DNA of 48,279 nt from Bacteroidota bacterium (GTDB lineage: Bacteria; Bacteroidota; Bacteroidia; Flavobacteriales; Flavobacteriaceae): assembly GCA_947447375.1 (NCBI GenBank), contig CANFJB010000007.1, positions 1 to 48,279 on the forward strand, in the 5' to 3' direction. The position numbers and the translations under genes are program-made. The notes below the pieces were generated by a model. That model did no database searches and was not told the origin of the DNA. It saw nothing but the letters and a program-made list of their open reading frames with translations. Positions 35,828-45,281 of this stretch are shown here, piece by piece. The first letter of the stretch is position 1, and every line of letters starts with the position of its first letter.

Positions 35828-36241
35828 TTATAAAAATTTAGATTTTATTTCATCGGTAGCAATCATACAACTGTCTTTTTTTCCATACCATGAATAACGA
35901 TTTTTAGCAATATAATCATAAAGTAAGTTTCGTAACCCATTTGGAATTATTTTGAATATTGTGCCTAAATGAAAAAGACCACCTAAATCTTTAGCTATTT
36001 CAATAGCTGCAGCTGATTTATAGAAATAGGATATCCCAGGTTCATATAAAATCACACTATCAATATGTTTAGAATGCAATCCAATATGCTTTACAATTTC
36101 TTTTCCTAAATCCGATTGTAAAGAAACAAAACGAAAAATATCTTTCTTATCGTGTTTTATTACAAATAACACCGAAGATTCGCATAAATTGCAAATGCCA
36201 TCAAATAAAATTATCTTTTTACCTTTGGGAAATTCTAACAT
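35828..36241 (-). CDS. DCC-family thiol-disulfide oxidoreductase (DUF393)
   Basis: A 137-residue protein with the family signature DGICNLCESSV (CxxC, about residues 15-25), a thioredoxin-like fold predicted to exchange thiols and disulfides. Conserved features include IFRFVSLQSDLG and SVILYEPG. No signal peptide is present, so it acts in the cytoplasm. It starts 5 bp after the mutS2 stop and is co-transcribed with it; a functional link is not established. Confidence 0.88.
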   Translation of the reverse strand: MLEFPKGKKIILFDGICNLCESSVLFVIKHDKKDIFRFVSLQSDLGKEIVKHIGLHSKHIDSVILYEPGISYFYKSAAAIEIAKDLGGLFHLGTIFKIIPNGLRNLLYDYIAKNRYSWYGKKDSCMIATDEIKSKFL

Positions 36242-36246
36242 AAAAA

Positions 36247-38418
36247 TTACTTTTTCTTAGATTCTACAAATTCTAAAGCTTCCAAATTTACAGTAGAAGT
36301 AAAAACTCCGTAATTTACTAATGCTTTATTTTTTTCAATCTTATCAATAGTTCCAATAGATTTTCCATCGAACATTCTCACTCTATCACCAATTTTTAAA
36401 ACGGGTTTCGGTTTTTCAACAACCAAATTGGCTTTGAGTTTCTTTTCTTTCTTTTCCTCACGAATAATTTCTACTTTTTCAGAAACCTCTTGAATTACTT
36501 CTTTCTTCTTATCACTAATTGCTTTTACTTCCTTAGTAGAAATTTTAATTCGTTTGGAATTTTCTATTTCAATTATTTTAAGAAATTCAGCTACCAATTC
36601 TTTTTTATTCTTTCTATTAAAATATTTCGAAGCCAAATCATCAATCTTTTGTCCGATGTAAATTAACTTTTGATTGCTATCATATAATTCCTGATAACTT
36701 TCTAGTTTCTGCTTGATTTTTATATTAATATTCTCCATTTTTTTGCCTTCTTCACGTGCTTTCATTTCCTCTTCTTTCAATGTTTGAGAGGTTTTCTCCA
36801 TTTTTGAACGCTCTTTTTGAAGTGTTGCAATAGTTTTATCAAAGCGTACTTTTCCGCCTTCGATTTTCTTTTTTGCACGATTAATCAAACCAAAAGGAAT
36901 TCCGTTCTTTTGAGCAACTTCAAACGTAAAGGAACTTCCAGCTTGTCCTAAAACTAATTTATACATAGGTTCTAATGACTTTTCATCAAAAAGCATATTG
37001 GCATTCATAGCAAATGGTAATTCGTTTGCCAATATTTTCAAATTAGAATAATGGGTTGTTATTATTCCAAACGCTTCTCGATTGTAGAACTCTTCTAAGA
37101 AAATTTCTGCTAAAGCGCCACCTAATTCTGGATCTGAACCTGTTCCAAATTCATCGATTAAAAACAAGGTTTTACTGTTGCATTTTTTTAGAAAATAATT
37201 CATATTTTTCAATCGGTAACTGTAAGTACTCAAATGATTTTCAATGGATTGGTTGTCACCAATATCTGTCAAAATTCTATCGAATAAAAAAGTTTCGCTT
37301 CGTTCATGGACAGGAATCAACATTCCCGATTGTAACATTAATTGGAGTAATCCAACTGTTTTTAAGGAAATGGTTTTACCACCAGCATTAGGTCCTGAAA
37401 TAACAATAATTCTATTGTTAGATTCTAATTCTATTGTTTGCGGGTAAGTAATTAGTTTATTTTCTTTATTATTTAAATATAAAATAGGATGGAAGGCATC
37501 TTTAAAAAACAACCTTCGTTCTTCAGTAATTGTTGGTAATATCGCATTTATTTTAACGGCATATTTAGCTTTGGCAGCGGTAACATCTATATCACTTAAA
37601 AACTCTTGATATTCGATAATTAGTGATAAATAAGGACGAATTCTATCGGTTAAATACTTAAGAATTTTTATAATTTCTTCTTTTTCTTCGTATTCTAAAT
37701 TACTTAATTCACGAGAGTAATTTAAGGTTGTTTCTGGTTCTATATACGCAATACTTCCTGTTTTTGAACTTCCCAAAATAGAACCTTTAACCTTTCTTCG
37801 ATACATTGATAAGACGGCTAAAACCCTACGATTTTGAACAAAACTCTCTTTAATATCATCTAAATAGCCAAGTGAATTGTATTGTGTTAAGGCTATACCA
37901 AAACTCTGATTTACTTTTCCTCTTACGGTATTCATATTTCTACGAATATTCAATAAATCGACTGAAGCATTGTCTTTTATTTCACCATATTTATCGACTA
38001 CATCTTCAATTAAAGCAATAATTTCTTTGGTATATTCAACCTGAATGGCACGCTTATTTAAATTGGGATAATACTCTTCAAATTTTTTAAGAAACAACAA
38101 AAGGGTATTTACAGTAATGGAAATGTTTGCTATTTTTCTAAAACTTCCAACTTCTAAAAAACTGTCTTCAATAGCCAAAAATTTAATTTCATGATTGATA
38201 ACTTCAAAACCATGATTTGGAATCGCATTATTGTTCTGAAACGAAGAAACGTATTCGGAAGTTTGCAATAGCGACTCCATCAATTCCACTTTTTCTTTAA
38301 AAGGTTTGATTTCCAGTGCTTTTTGCTTACCAATATCTGTATTACAAATAGAAGAAAGAGTTTCTAATAGTGTTGGAAACTGTAAGTCATTAATCGTTTT
38401 TTCGTTAATGTTGATCAT
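36247..38418 (-). CDS. mutS2: MutS2-type ATPase lacking an Smr domain
   Basis: A 723-residue MutS2 homologue. It has the lever and clamp region (about 20-320), the ATPase with Walker A SGPNAGGKT (about 341-349), Walker B LFLIDEFGTGSDP and ITTHYSNLK, then a long charged coiled coil (about 520-660) and a small terminal KOW/Tudor-like domain (LKIGDRVRMFDGKSIGTIDKI). The family suppresses recombination or acts on stalled ribosomes; many members end in an Smr nuclease domain, which is absent here. The start is ATG at 38418 (MININEKTI); the ATG at 38439 lies next to the -7 element and probably upstream of the transcript start. Confidence 0.92.
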   Translation of the reverse strand: MININEKTINDLQFPTLLETLSSICNTDIGKQKALEIKPFKEKVELMESLLQTSEYVSSFQNNNAIPNHGFEVINHEIKFLAIEDSFLEVGSFRKIANISITVNTLLLFLKKFEEYYPNLNKRAIQVEYTKEIIALIEDVVDKYGEIKDNASVDLLNIRRNMNTVRGKVNQSFGIALTQYNSLGYLDDIKESFVQNRRVLAVLSMYRRKVKGSILGSSKTGSIAYIEPETTLNYSRELSNLEYEEKEEIIKILKYLTDRIRPYLSLIIEYQEFLSDIDVTAAKAKYAVKINAILPTITEERRLFFKDAFHPILYLNNKENKLITYPQTIELESNNRIIVISGPNAGGKTISLKTVGLLQLMLQSGMLIPVHERSETFLFDRILTDIGDNQSIENHLSTYSYRLKNMNYFLKKCNSKTLFLIDEFGTGSDPELGGALAEIFLEEFYNREAFGIITTHYSNLKILANELPFAMNANMLFDEKSLEPMYKLVLGQAGSSFTFEVAQKNGIPFGLINRAKKKIEGGKVRFDKTIATLQKERSKMEKTSQTLKEEEMKAREEGKKMENINIKIKQKLESYQELYDSNQKLIYIGQKIDDLASKYFNRKNKKELVAEFLKIIEIENSKRIKISTKEVKAISDKKKEVIQEVSEKVEIIREEKKEKKLKANLVVEKPKPVLKIGDRVRMFDGKSIGTIDKIEKNKALVNYGVFTSTVNLEALEFVESKKK

Positions 38419-38441
38419 TATTTTTTTGAAAATTAGCATTG

Positions 38442-38449
38442 CAAAAATA
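38442..38449 (-). promoter_or_regulatory. Candidate -7 element of mutS2
   Basis: The minus strand reads TATTTTTG, a full match to TAnnTTTG. It is 24 bp upstream of the chosen start and directly adjacent to the longer alternative start at 38439, which argues against that start. Confidence 0.5.
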
Positions 38450-38537
38450 CATAATTACCAGTCAATTACTATTGGATTTATAAAGTTTTAATGTTTGTTG
38501 AACCAATTATATTTAGCAATTTCACAATCTGATTTTG

Positions 38538-38545
38538 TATATTTG
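38538..38545 (+). promoter_or_regulatory. Candidate -7 element of ung
   Basis: TATATTTG fully matches TAnnTTTG, 15 bp before the ATG at 38561. It lies inside the longer open frame beginning 38495, supporting the shorter protein. Confidence 0.52.
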
Positions 38546-38560
38546 GTTTTTAATTTTTTT

Positions 38561-39229
38561 ATGGAAATCAATTTAAATTCTACATGGAAATCATTATTGA
38601 ATAAGGAAATAAATCAACCTTATTTCATTGAATTAATGAATTCTGTTGAAGATGAATATTCAAAAAACACTTGCTTTCCACTCAAAGAATTGATATTCTC
38701 CGCTTTTGATTATTGTAGTTTTGAAAATTTGAAAGTGGTGATTATTGGTCAAGATCCTTACCATGGCGAAGGTGAAGCAAACGGACTTTGTTTTTCTGTG
38801 AATGATTCAGTAAAAATACCCCCATCATTAAAAAATATTTTCAGAGAAATAAATTTAGATTTTGATGCTTTGCTAATGCCAACATCAGGTAATTTAGAAC
38901 GATGGGCAAAAAAAGGAGTTTTGTTATTGAATGCTGCTTTAACGGTACAAAAAGACAAACCAAATAGCCACAAACATTTGAATTGGAATCAATTTACGGA
39001 TGCTGTAATTCAAATTATTTCTGACAATAAAGAAAATGTAGTTTTTTTACTTTGGGGAAATTTTGCTCAAAAGAAAGGTTTGAAAATTGATAGAAGCAAA
39101 CACCTCGTTTTAGAATCTGGACATCCTTCTCCAATGAGCGCCAATCAAGGGAAATGGTTTGGAAATAAGCATTTTAGTCAGGCAAATGATTATTTAGAAA
39201 TTAAAGGAAAATCAAAAATTGAATGGTAA
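38561..39229 (+). CDS. ung: Uracil-DNA glycosylase, family 1
   Basis: A 222-residue enzyme that excises uracil from DNA. The water-activating motif GQDPYHGEGEANGLCFSV has the catalytic D65, and the C-terminal HPSPMSA has H188, matching E. coli Asp64 and His187. The start at MEINLNSTW is chosen because it gives the standard length and leaves the -7 element at 38538-38545 outside the gene; the open frame continues upstream to 38495. It converges with the nucleoside phosphorylase gene 4 bp away, and is divergent from mutS2. Confidence 0.97.
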   Translation: MEINLNSTWKSLLNKEINQPYFIELMNSVEDEYSKNTCFPLKELIFSAFDYCSFENLKVVIIGQDPYHGEGEANGLCFSVNDSVKIPPSLKNIFREINLDFDALLMPTSGNLERWAKKGVLLLNAALTVQKDKPNSHKHLNWNQFTDAVIQIISDNKENVVFLLWGNFAQKKGLKIDRSKHLVLESGHPSPMSANQGKWFGNKHFSQANDYLEIKGKSKIEW

Positions 39230-39233
39230 ATAA

Positions 39234-40100
39234 TTACTTCGTCAATTTTTCTAAAGTGTATTTTATCAATTCATCCACAGCTTTATAAGGATCTTCGCTA
39301 AAAGTTCCAGTTGCTCGATTGGCAATTATAGCGTTTAATGACAAGGCATTATGTCCCAAAAGTTTTGAAAGTCCGTAAATGGCAGCCGTTTCCATTTCTA
39401 AATTGGTAATTCTATTTCCTTCAAATTGGAAGTTATCCATTTTAGAATTTAAATTTATATCTTCAATGCCTAATCTTAAAACTCTTCCTTGTGGCCCATA
39501 AAATCCTCCAGCTGTTGCAGTTATTCCTTTACGAATAATATCACTTTCAATAAGTTGCTCAAGTTTTTCAGAACAAGAAATAACATAAGGTCTTCCTTTT
39601 CTACTATCCCAATGGGTATGATTGATGAACGCCTCTTCCATATTGGTATTTGAAATTTCATCAACTAAATAGGAGCGAAGCATGTTGTCCAATCCTAATC
39701 CGTATTTCGACATAACAAAACTATCTACAGGAATATCGTCTTGTAATGAACCTGAAGTACCAATTCTAACTATATTTAATGATGTTAAAGTGGTTTTTGG
39801 TTGTCTGGTAATTAAATCAATATTGACCAATGCATCCAATTCATTCATCACAATATCGATGTTATCAGGGCCAATTCCAGTTGAAATTACTGATATTCTT
39901 TTCCCATTCAAAGTTCCTGTATGGGTTTTAAATTCTCTTTTTTGGAATGAGAATTCGATTGTATCAAATTGGCTAGAAATTTTTTCAACTCTATTTTGAT
40001 CTCCAACAAAAATAATATCATGGGCAATATGCTCAGGTTTTAGGTTTAAATGGTATACACTTCCGTCTGGGTTTAGAATTAATTCTGATGCTTGTATCAT
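39234..40100 (-). CDS. Nucleoside phosphorylase, uridine-phosphorylase-like
   Basis: A 288-residue PNP/UDP-family phosphorylase, which cleaves a nucleoside with phosphate to base and ribose 1-phosphate. Family motifs are IIFVGDQNRVEKIS, VISTGIGPDNIDIVMNELD (phosphate and ribose site), VRIGTSGSLQDDIPVDSFVMS and ITNLEMETAAIYGLS (the Met-Glu pair contacting the ribose). The sequence resembles uridine phosphorylase more than purine enzymes, but the base specificity is inferred. It follows the SUI1 gene by 36 bp. Confidence 0.9.
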   Translation of the reverse strand: MIQASELILNPDGSVYHLNLKPEHIAHDIIFVGDQNRVEKISSQFDTIEFSFQKREFKTHTGTLNGKRISVISTGIGPDNIDIVMNELDALVNIDLITRQPKTTLTSLNIVRIGTSGSLQDDIPVDSFVMSKYGLGLDNMLRSYLVDEISNTNMEEAFINHTHWDSRKGRPYVISCSEKLEQLIESDIIRKGITATAGGFYGPQGRVLRLGIEDINLNSKMDNFQFEGNRITNLEMETAAIYGLSKLLGHNALSLNAIIANRATGTFSEDPYKAVDELIKYTLEKLTK

Positions 40101-40136
40101 ATATTTTTGTTTGAAATTATTTAGTAATCGTAATTT

Positions 40137-40466
40137 TTAACCGCCAACACGTTTTACTTTGAAACCTTTTTCTTTTAAAATGGTCATTATTTTATCACGG
40201 TAATCTCCTTGAATAATAATGGAATCATCTTTAAAACTTCCGCCAACGCTTAATTTTGTTTTTAATTCTTTAGCCAATATTTTAAAGTCATCGTCAGATC
40301 CAGTATAACCTTCAATGATTGTAGTTGGTTTCCCTTTTCTTTTTTCAAATTTACAAATCATTGGTTCGTCTTGAATCCAAAGTTCTTTATCTTCTATCTC
40401 TTTATCTTCTTCAGGTAAGGGAATATGATCTGGAAATAGATTTTTTAATTGGTCTTGAAAGTCCAT
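40137..40466 (-). CDS. SUI1/eIF1-family translation factor (YciH-like)
   Basis: A 109-residue protein. The N-terminal third is acidic (PLPEEDKEIEDKELW) and the C-terminal part is a SUI1 domain (KRKGKPTTIIEGYTGSDDDFKILAKELKTKL, then VGGSFKDDSIIIQGDYRDKI). The fold binds the small ribosomal subunit and influences start-codon selection in eukaryotes; in bacteria the role of the YciH group is less defined. It precedes the phosphorylase gene on the same strand. Confidence 0.92.
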   Translation of the reverse strand: MDFQDQLKNLFPDHIPLPEEDKEIEDKELWIQDEPMICKFEKRKGKPTTIIEGYTGSDDDFKILAKELKTKLSVGGSFKDDSIIIQGDYRDKIMTILKEKGFKVKRVGG

Positions 40467-40479
40467 AATAAACTACATT

Positions 40480-40515
40480 TAAAAAATAAAGTACGAATTG
40501 GTTAATCCGTACTTT
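40480..40515 (-). terminator. Intrinsic terminator after the IPNS-like gene
   Basis: On the minus strand AAAGTACGGATT pairs with AATTCGTACTTT around AACC (12 bp with one G-U pair), followed by ATTTTTTAAA. It lies between the dioxygenase and SUI1 genes, so these are likely separate transcripts. Confidence 0.8.
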
Positions 40516-40534
40516 AATTGGTATTTTGAAATTA

Positions 40535-41485
40535 TTATTTTTTTATTAATCCTAAATCGATTAGTCTTTCATGCAAGAAATCACCGGCAGTAATATCGTC
40601 GTAAAGTTTAGGATTTTCTGAATCAATGCAACTTTCTAAGCAATCCAAACGCATTTCGCTCACTGGGTGCATAAAAAATGGAATAGAATATCTTGAAGTT
40701 CCCCATAATTCACGCGGTGGATTCACTACTTGGTGAATCGTCGATTTTAACTTGTTATTGGTGTGACGTGACAACATATCACCAACATTAATAACTAATT
40801 CATCAGGTTCAGCAACTGCGTCAATCCATGTGCCATCGTGTCTTTGAACTTGAAGTCCTTTGCCTTGAGCACCCATTAAAAGTGTAATCAAATTGATATC
40901 GCCATGGGCAGCTGCACGAATTGCATTTTCTGGTTCAGAAGTTATAGGAGGGTAGTGAATTGGTCTTAAAATTGAATTTCCATTGTAGCCATATTGATCA
41001 AAATAGAATTCATCCAAACCAAGATGTAAAGCCAAAGCTCTTAAGACATAAATACCAGTTTTTTCTAACATTTGGTAGGCTTCTTTGCCTACTTCGTTAA
41101 ATCTCGGTAATTCTTTAACTACAACATTGTCAGGATATTCTTCAGCATATTTTGATCCTTTTTCAACATATTGGCCAAAGTGCCAAAATTCTTTTAAATC
41201 CCCCTCTTTTCGACCTTTAGCATGCTCTTTCCCAAAAGACACATAACCTCTTTGACCTCCAATACCAGGAATTTCATAACTGTATTTAGTTTCTAATGGA
41301 AGTGAGAAGAAATTTCTAATTTCTCCGTACAGTTCATCAACTAATTGATCATCTAAAAAATGACCTTTTAAAGCAACGAATCCAATTTCTTCGAAAGCTT
41401 TTCCGATTTCATTTACAAATTTTTGTTTACGTTCCGGTTCGCCCGAAAGGAAATCACGCAAGTCAACACTAGGAATGTTTTGCAT
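40535..41485 (-). CDS. Isopenicillin N synthase-like 2-oxoglutarate/Fe(II) dioxygenase
   Basis: A 316-residue non-heme iron oxygenase. It has an N-terminal DIOX_N region (IPSVDLRDFLSGEPER ... GFVALKGHFLDDQ) and a double-stranded beta-helix core with the iron ligands H194 and D196 (AHGDINLITLL) and H251 (TIHQVV). RYSIPFF (Arg about 261) is the expected co-substrate binding segment, which suggests 2-oxoglutarate use. The biological substrate is not known for Bacteroidota members. No biosynthetic cluster is nearby. A perfect -7 element (41530-41537) precedes it. Confidence 0.88.
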   Translation of the reverse strand: MQNIPSVDLRDFLSGEPERKQKFVNEIGKAFEEIGFVALKGHFLDDQLVDELYGEIRNFFSLPLETKYSYEIPGIGGQRGYVSFGKEHAKGRKEGDLKEFWHFGQYVEKGSKYAEEYPDNVVVKELPRFNEVGKEAYQMLEKTGIYVLRALALHLGLDEFYFDQYGYNGNSILRPIHYPPITSEPENAIRAAAHGDINLITLLMGAQGKGLQVQRHDGTWIDAVAEPDELVINVGDMLSRHTNNKLKSTIHQVVNPPRELWGTSRYSIPFFMHPVSEMRLDCLESCIDSENPKLYDDITAGDFLHERLIDLGLIKK

Positions 41486-41529
41486 AGTATCAAATTTTGT
41501 TGTTTATTTAGGTATAACCCTTATCAATA

Positions 41530-41537
41530 CAAATGTA
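41530..41537 (-). promoter_or_regulatory. Candidate -7 element of the IPNS-like gene
   Basis: The minus strand reads TACATTTG, a full match to TAnnTTTG, about 45 bp upstream of the start codon. It lies in the 168-bp divergent gap shared with the deacetylase gene; no comparable element is seen for the plus-strand gene. Confidence 0.48.
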
Positions 41538-41653
41538 ATGAATAATTTCTAATCTAATAAAAAGAAAGGTATAGAAGAAATTAAAGTTATTTAAGCAATT
41601 ATAAAAGAAAAAGTTGTTAATTAGTATTCCAATAATATCATATAACTCAACTC

Positions 41654-42589
41654 ATGAAAAAAATAACTATTGTACTATTATTAATAACGGGCACTTCATT
41701 TTCACAAATAAATCCTGAGATTGCTAAAAGCGCTGTAAATATTGAAATGCTATTTCCAGAAGGCAAATCCAAAGCGTTGATTTTGAGTTATGATGACGGC
41801 GCTAAGCAAGACAGAAAATTAGTGGAGCTTATGAATAAGTACCATTTAATAGGGACTTTTCATTTGAATTCTAATAAACTAGGTTCCGATAAAGATTTTA
41901 ATTATTTGAAAAAAGAAGAAATAAAAGACTTGTATAAAGGGCATGAAGTTTCTGTTCATTCTGCAAATCATCCAAGTTTAGTTGTACTTTCAAAAATCGA
42001 CATTATCTATGAAATTTTAGATGATAGAAAAGAATTGGAACGATTGGTAGGATATCCAGTAAGAGGAATGGCATATCCGTTTGGTAATACTGATGACAAA
42101 GTAATTGAAGCTATGAATGGTTTGGGAATTGAATATGCAAGAACAGTTGGTGATTCCTATAATTTTGAAATACCAAAAGACTTTTTAAGATGGTTTCCAA
42201 CGATGCATCAATTTGCGAAAGCTTATTGGGAGCCAAACCAACCGGAAAAAGATAAAAAAGAACTAGAATTATTTTACAAAAAAATAGATGACTTTTTGCA
42301 AACAAAAGATCTGGCGGTGCTAGATATTTGGGGTCACAGCTGGGAATTTGGAACTGATCAAAATAAATGGAATGAAGGGGAAAAGTTTTTTAAATTATTA
42401 GCCAATAATAAATCTATATATTACGCAAAACAAATTGATTTAGTAGATTATATCAATGCATACAGAAATTTGAAATTTTCTGTTAATAAAACTTCCGTCA
42501 CAAATAATAGTAAGTTCGATATATATATTAAAATTAATAGTGTAGTATTTAATGTATTAGCTGGTTCAACTATGATTCTGAATTACTAG
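41654..42589 (+). CDS. Secreted polysaccharide deacetylase-like protein
   Basis: A 311-residue protein with a signal peptide (to GTSFSQ, about 18) and a NodB-type catalytic domain (about 35-255). Metal-binding motifs are SYDDGA (replacing TFDDG) and HSANHPS (HxxxH), with GMAYPFG (RGMAYPFG for motif 3) and WGHSWEFG near the end. All expected Asp/His ligands are present, so activity is plausible, as a deacetylase on a GlcNAc-containing or acetylated glycan. A short beta-rich tail (about 270-311) follows. It is monocistronic. Confidence 0.87.
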   Translation: MKKITIVLLLITGTSFSQINPEIAKSAVNIEMLFPEGKSKALILSYDDGAKQDRKLVELMNKYHLIGTFHLNSNKLGSDKDFNYLKKEEIKDLYKGHEVSVHSANHPSLVVLSKIDIIYEILDDRKELERLVGYPVRGMAYPFGNTDDKVIEAMNGLGIEYARTVGDSYNFEIPKDFLRWFPTMHQFAKAYWEPNQPEKDKKELELFYKKIDDFLQTKDLAVLDIWGHSWEFGTDQNKWNEGEKFFKLLANNKSIYYAKQIDLVDYINAYRNLKFSVNKTSVTNNSKFDIYIKINSVVFNVLAGSTMILNY

Positions 42590-42665
42590 TAAAAATAGTG
42601 AAATTTTCATGAAAAAGCTTTTTTAAAAAAATATAACAATTCGAGGCATTTCTGTTATTTTTTTA

Positions 42666-42673
42666 TACTTTTG
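42666..42673 (+). promoter_or_regulatory. Candidate -7 element of the E1 dehydrogenase gene
   Basis: TACTTTTG fully matches TAnnTTTG, 23 bp upstream of the ATG at 42697. Confidence 0.5.
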
Positions 42674-42696
42674 AGTACGTTTAAAAACCTCAAAAA

Positions 42697-44673
42697 ATGA
42701 ATTTCGATAGAAAGAATTTGTCCGATGAAACCTTATTAGATTTATACAAAAGAATCCTCAAACCAAGACTTATCGAGGAGAAAATGTTGAAACTTATTCG
42801 ACAAGGAAAAGTTTCTAAATGGTTTTCAGGAATTGGGCAAGAGGCAATATCTGTTGGAATTACAGCTGTTTTAGACAAAGACGAATACATCCTTCCAATG
42901 CACCGAAACTTGGGTGTTTTTACTGGACGAGATATACCTTTATACCGATTATTTTCTCAATGGCAAGGAAAAGCCAATGGATTTACCAAAGGCCGTGACA
43001 GAAGTTTTCACTTTGGAACCCAAGAATACCATATTATTGGAATGATATCGCATTTAGGTCCGCAATTAGGAGTTGCAGATGGTATTGCTTTGGCAAATAA
43101 ATTAAAGAAAAACGGAAAAATCACTGCTGTTTTTACGGGTGAAGGCGCAACCTCAGAAGGAGATTTTCACGAAGCCTTAAATATTGCATCCGTATGGGAA
43201 TTACCTGTTTTATTTATCATAGAAAATAATGGTTACGGGCTTTCAACACCCACAAATGAGCAATATCGTTGTGAGAATTTAGCCGATAAAGGAATAGGTT
43301 ATGGAATGGAAAGTCACATTGTAGACGGTAATAATATTTTAGAAGTTTACAATTTAGTATCGGAATTAAAAGCTTCAATGATTGCTAATCCAAGACCTAT
43401 TTTATTAGAATTCAAAACTTTTAGAATGCGTGGTCATGAAGAGGCGAGTGGTACAAAATATGTTCCTCAGGAGTTAATGGATTTATGGGCGATCAAAGAT
43501 CCAGTTGATAATTACAAGAAGTTTTTAACGGATAATGGAATTTTAACTTCCGATTATGATAACGAAATTCATGCCGAAATTACCGCTATTATCGATGAAA
43601 GTTTGGTGCTTGCAAATGCAGAACCTGAGATCGAAGCTAGTTATAATGTTGAATTAAATGATGTTTACAAACCTTTTGATTTTGAAGAAGTTAAATATTC
43701 AGATGAAACTGAAAATATCCGTTTGATAGATGCCATTTCAACCGGCCTAAAACAGTCAATGGAGCGACATAATAATTTAGTTATAATGGGGCAAGATATT
43801 GCAGAATATGGTGGAGCTTTCAAAATTACAGATGGCTTTGTAGATTTATTTGGTAAAGATAGAATTATCAATACACCCATTTGCGAAAGCGCTGTCGTTT
43901 CAGCTGGAATGGGTTTGTCAATAAACGGTTATAAAGCAGTAGTAGAAATGCAATTTGCTGATTTTGTTTCTACAGGATTCAATCCAATAGTGAATTTATT
44001 AGCTAAATCACATTACCGATGGTCGGAAAAAGCAGATGTTGTAGTACGAATGCCTTGCGGAGGAGGAACACAAGCGGGACCATTTCATTCTCAAACTAAT
44101 GAGGCTTGGTTTACAAAAACACCAGGTTTGAAGGTGGTTTACCCTGCATTTCCATATGATGCCAAAGGTTTATTAAACGAATCTATAAATGATCCCAATC
44201 CTGTGATGTTCTTTGAGCACAAACAATTGTATCGAAGTATTAGTCAAGAGGTGCCAAAGGATTATTACACATTGCCTTTAGGAAAAGCATCGTTAATTCG
44301 TGAAGGAAATCAAGTAACGATTATTGCTTTCGGAGCAGCCGTTCATTGGGCTTTAGAAACATTGGACAAAAATCCTGAAATTGCCGCAGATGTGTTGGAT
44401 TTAAGAACTTTGCAACCATTAGATACAGAGGCAATATTCACATCCGTAAAGAAAACAGGAAGAGCAATTATTTATCAAGAAGATTCTTTGTTTGGGGGTG
44501 TTGCAAGTGATATTTCTTCAATGATAATGGAAAACTGTTTTGAATATTTAGATGCTCCAGTAAAACGAGTAGCGAGTTTAGAAACACCAATTCCATTCAC
44601 AAAGGCTTTAGAAGATCAATATTTGCCGAAAGGCAGATTTGAAATCGCCTTATTGGAATTGATTAATTATTGA
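42697..44673 (+). CDS. Fused 2-oxoacid dehydrogenase E1 alpha/beta subunit (branched-chain type)
   Basis: A 658-residue thiamine-diphosphate enzyme with E1 alpha (about 1-330) and E1 beta (from about 338, [17 protein letters not shown]) in one chain. The TPP motif is [17 protein letters not shown] ending in NN (about 148-180), and [11 protein letters not shown] is the phosphorylation-loop equivalent. The beta half has the cofactor Glu region ([11 protein letters not shown]) and [19 protein letters not shown]. It would decarboxylate branched-chain 2-oxoacids or pyruvate and acylate an E2 lipoyl domain. No E2 or E3 gene is in the window. Such fusions are usual in Bacteroidota. Confidence 0.93.
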   Translation: MNFDRKNLSDETLLDLYKRILKPRLIEEKMLKLIRQGKVSKWFSGIGQEAISVGITAVLDKDEYILPMHRNLGVFTGRDIPLYRLFSQWQGKANGFTKGRDRSFHFGTQEYHIIGMISHLGPQLGVADGIALANKLKKNGKITAVFTGEGATSEGDFHEALNIASVWELPVLFIIENNGYGLSTPTNEQYRCENLADKGIGYGMESHIVDGNNILEVYNLVSELKASMIANPRPILLEFKTFRMRGHEEASGTKYVPQELMDLWAIKDPVDNYKKFLTDNGILTSDYDNEIHAEITAIIDESLVLANAEPEIEASYNVELNDVYKPFDFEEVKYSDETENIRLIDAISTGLKQSMERHNNLVIMGQDIAEYGGAFKITDGFVDLFGKDRIINTPICESAVVSAGMGLSINGYKAVVEMQFADFVSTGFNPIVNLLAKSHYRWSEKADVVVRMPCGGGTQAGPFHSQTNEAWFTKTPGLKVVYPAFPYDAKGLLNESINDPNPVMFFEHKQLYRSISQEVPKDYYTLPLGKASLIREGNQVTIIAFGAAVHWALETLDKNPEIAADVLDLRTLQPLDTEAIFTSVKKTGRAIIYQEDSLFGGVASDISSMIMENCFEYLDAPVKRVASLETPIPFTKALEDQYLPKGRFEIALLELINY

Positions 44674-44682
44674 TAATTAATC
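44661..44682. terminator. Palindrome spanning both convergent stop codons
   Basis: GATTAATTAT and ATAATTAATC are perfect inverted arms around TG. The TGA of the dehydrogenase gene (44671-44673) and the TAA of the HxlR gene (44677-44679) both lie inside it. It is AU-only apart from the ends and lacks a strong T-run, so termination is uncertain. Confidence 0.4.
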
Positions 44683-45153
44683 TTGTTTTAAAGTAATTTT
44701 CTGATTTTCTTCAATTTCGTTTTGAATTTGATTTACAAAATCGATGTATTTTTCTCTTCTGTTGTTTATGAAAAACTCACGATCTTTAAATATTTCTGAT
44801 TTTATAGCAAGTTGAGATTCATTTAATTGCTCATCAGTTAAGGAATCTATAGAAATCATATAGAGTTCTACCAACAAAGGAAGCACACAAATTCCTTTTC
44901 TAGTAGCAAGAAAGACAGCACTTTTTTTAGTTCCTTTGGGATTTAATTTAGTAACATAACCAAATTCAATTAAATGAACTAAACGGGAGGTTAATATATT
45001 GGATGCTATTTTTTCTTTTGAATTAGAAAACTCCTTAAAGGTTGATTTCCTATGTAATAACATGTCTCTCAATATCAATAAGGACCATTTGTCTCCAAAT
45101 AAGTCAACTGACATGGCTATTGCACAGGTAGATCTATAATTATTATTTTTCAT
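44677..45153 (-). CDS. HxlR-family winged-helix transcriptional regulator
   Basis: A 158-residue DNA-binding protein with the HxlR signature (CAIAMSVDLFGDKWSLLILRDML; TFKEFSNSKEKIASNILTSRLVHLIEFGYVTKL). The N-terminal Cys (C10), used for thiol or electrophile sensing in several family members, is present. Such regulators usually control the adjacent divergent gene. Here the upstream neighbour, GH127, is on the same strand and ends 171 bp away, so the target is unclear. A perfect -7 element and an overlapping inverted repeat upstream suggest autoregulation. Confidence 0.92.
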   Translation of the reverse strand: MKNNNYRSTCAIAMSVDLFGDKWSLLILRDMLLHRKSTFKEFSNSKEKIASNILTSRLVHLIEFGYVTKLNPKGTKKSAVFLATRKGICVLPLLVELYMISIDSLTDEQLNESQLAIKSEIFKDREFFINNRREKYIDFVNQIQNEIEENQKITLKQD

Positions 45154-45184
45154 TGAGTCTTAATATTATTATATAATTTATTTG

Positions 45185-45209
45185 GCTAATAATTTAATGC
45201 AAAATTAGC
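45185..45209. promoter_or_regulatory. Candidate promoter and operator of the HxlR gene
   Basis: The minus strand has TAATTTTG (45207-45200), a full -7 match. It overlaps an inverted repeat, GCTAAT (45185-45190) and ATTAGC (45204-45209), spaced by 13 bp. A dyad over a -7 box, 32 bp upstream of the start codon, is what an autorepressor site would look like; binding is inferred. Confidence 0.45.
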
Positions 45210-45281
45210 GCTTTAAATTTAATAATATGATAATTTTAACTTAATAATAATAATTAATTGCGTTTTAAAAGTAAATATTAA

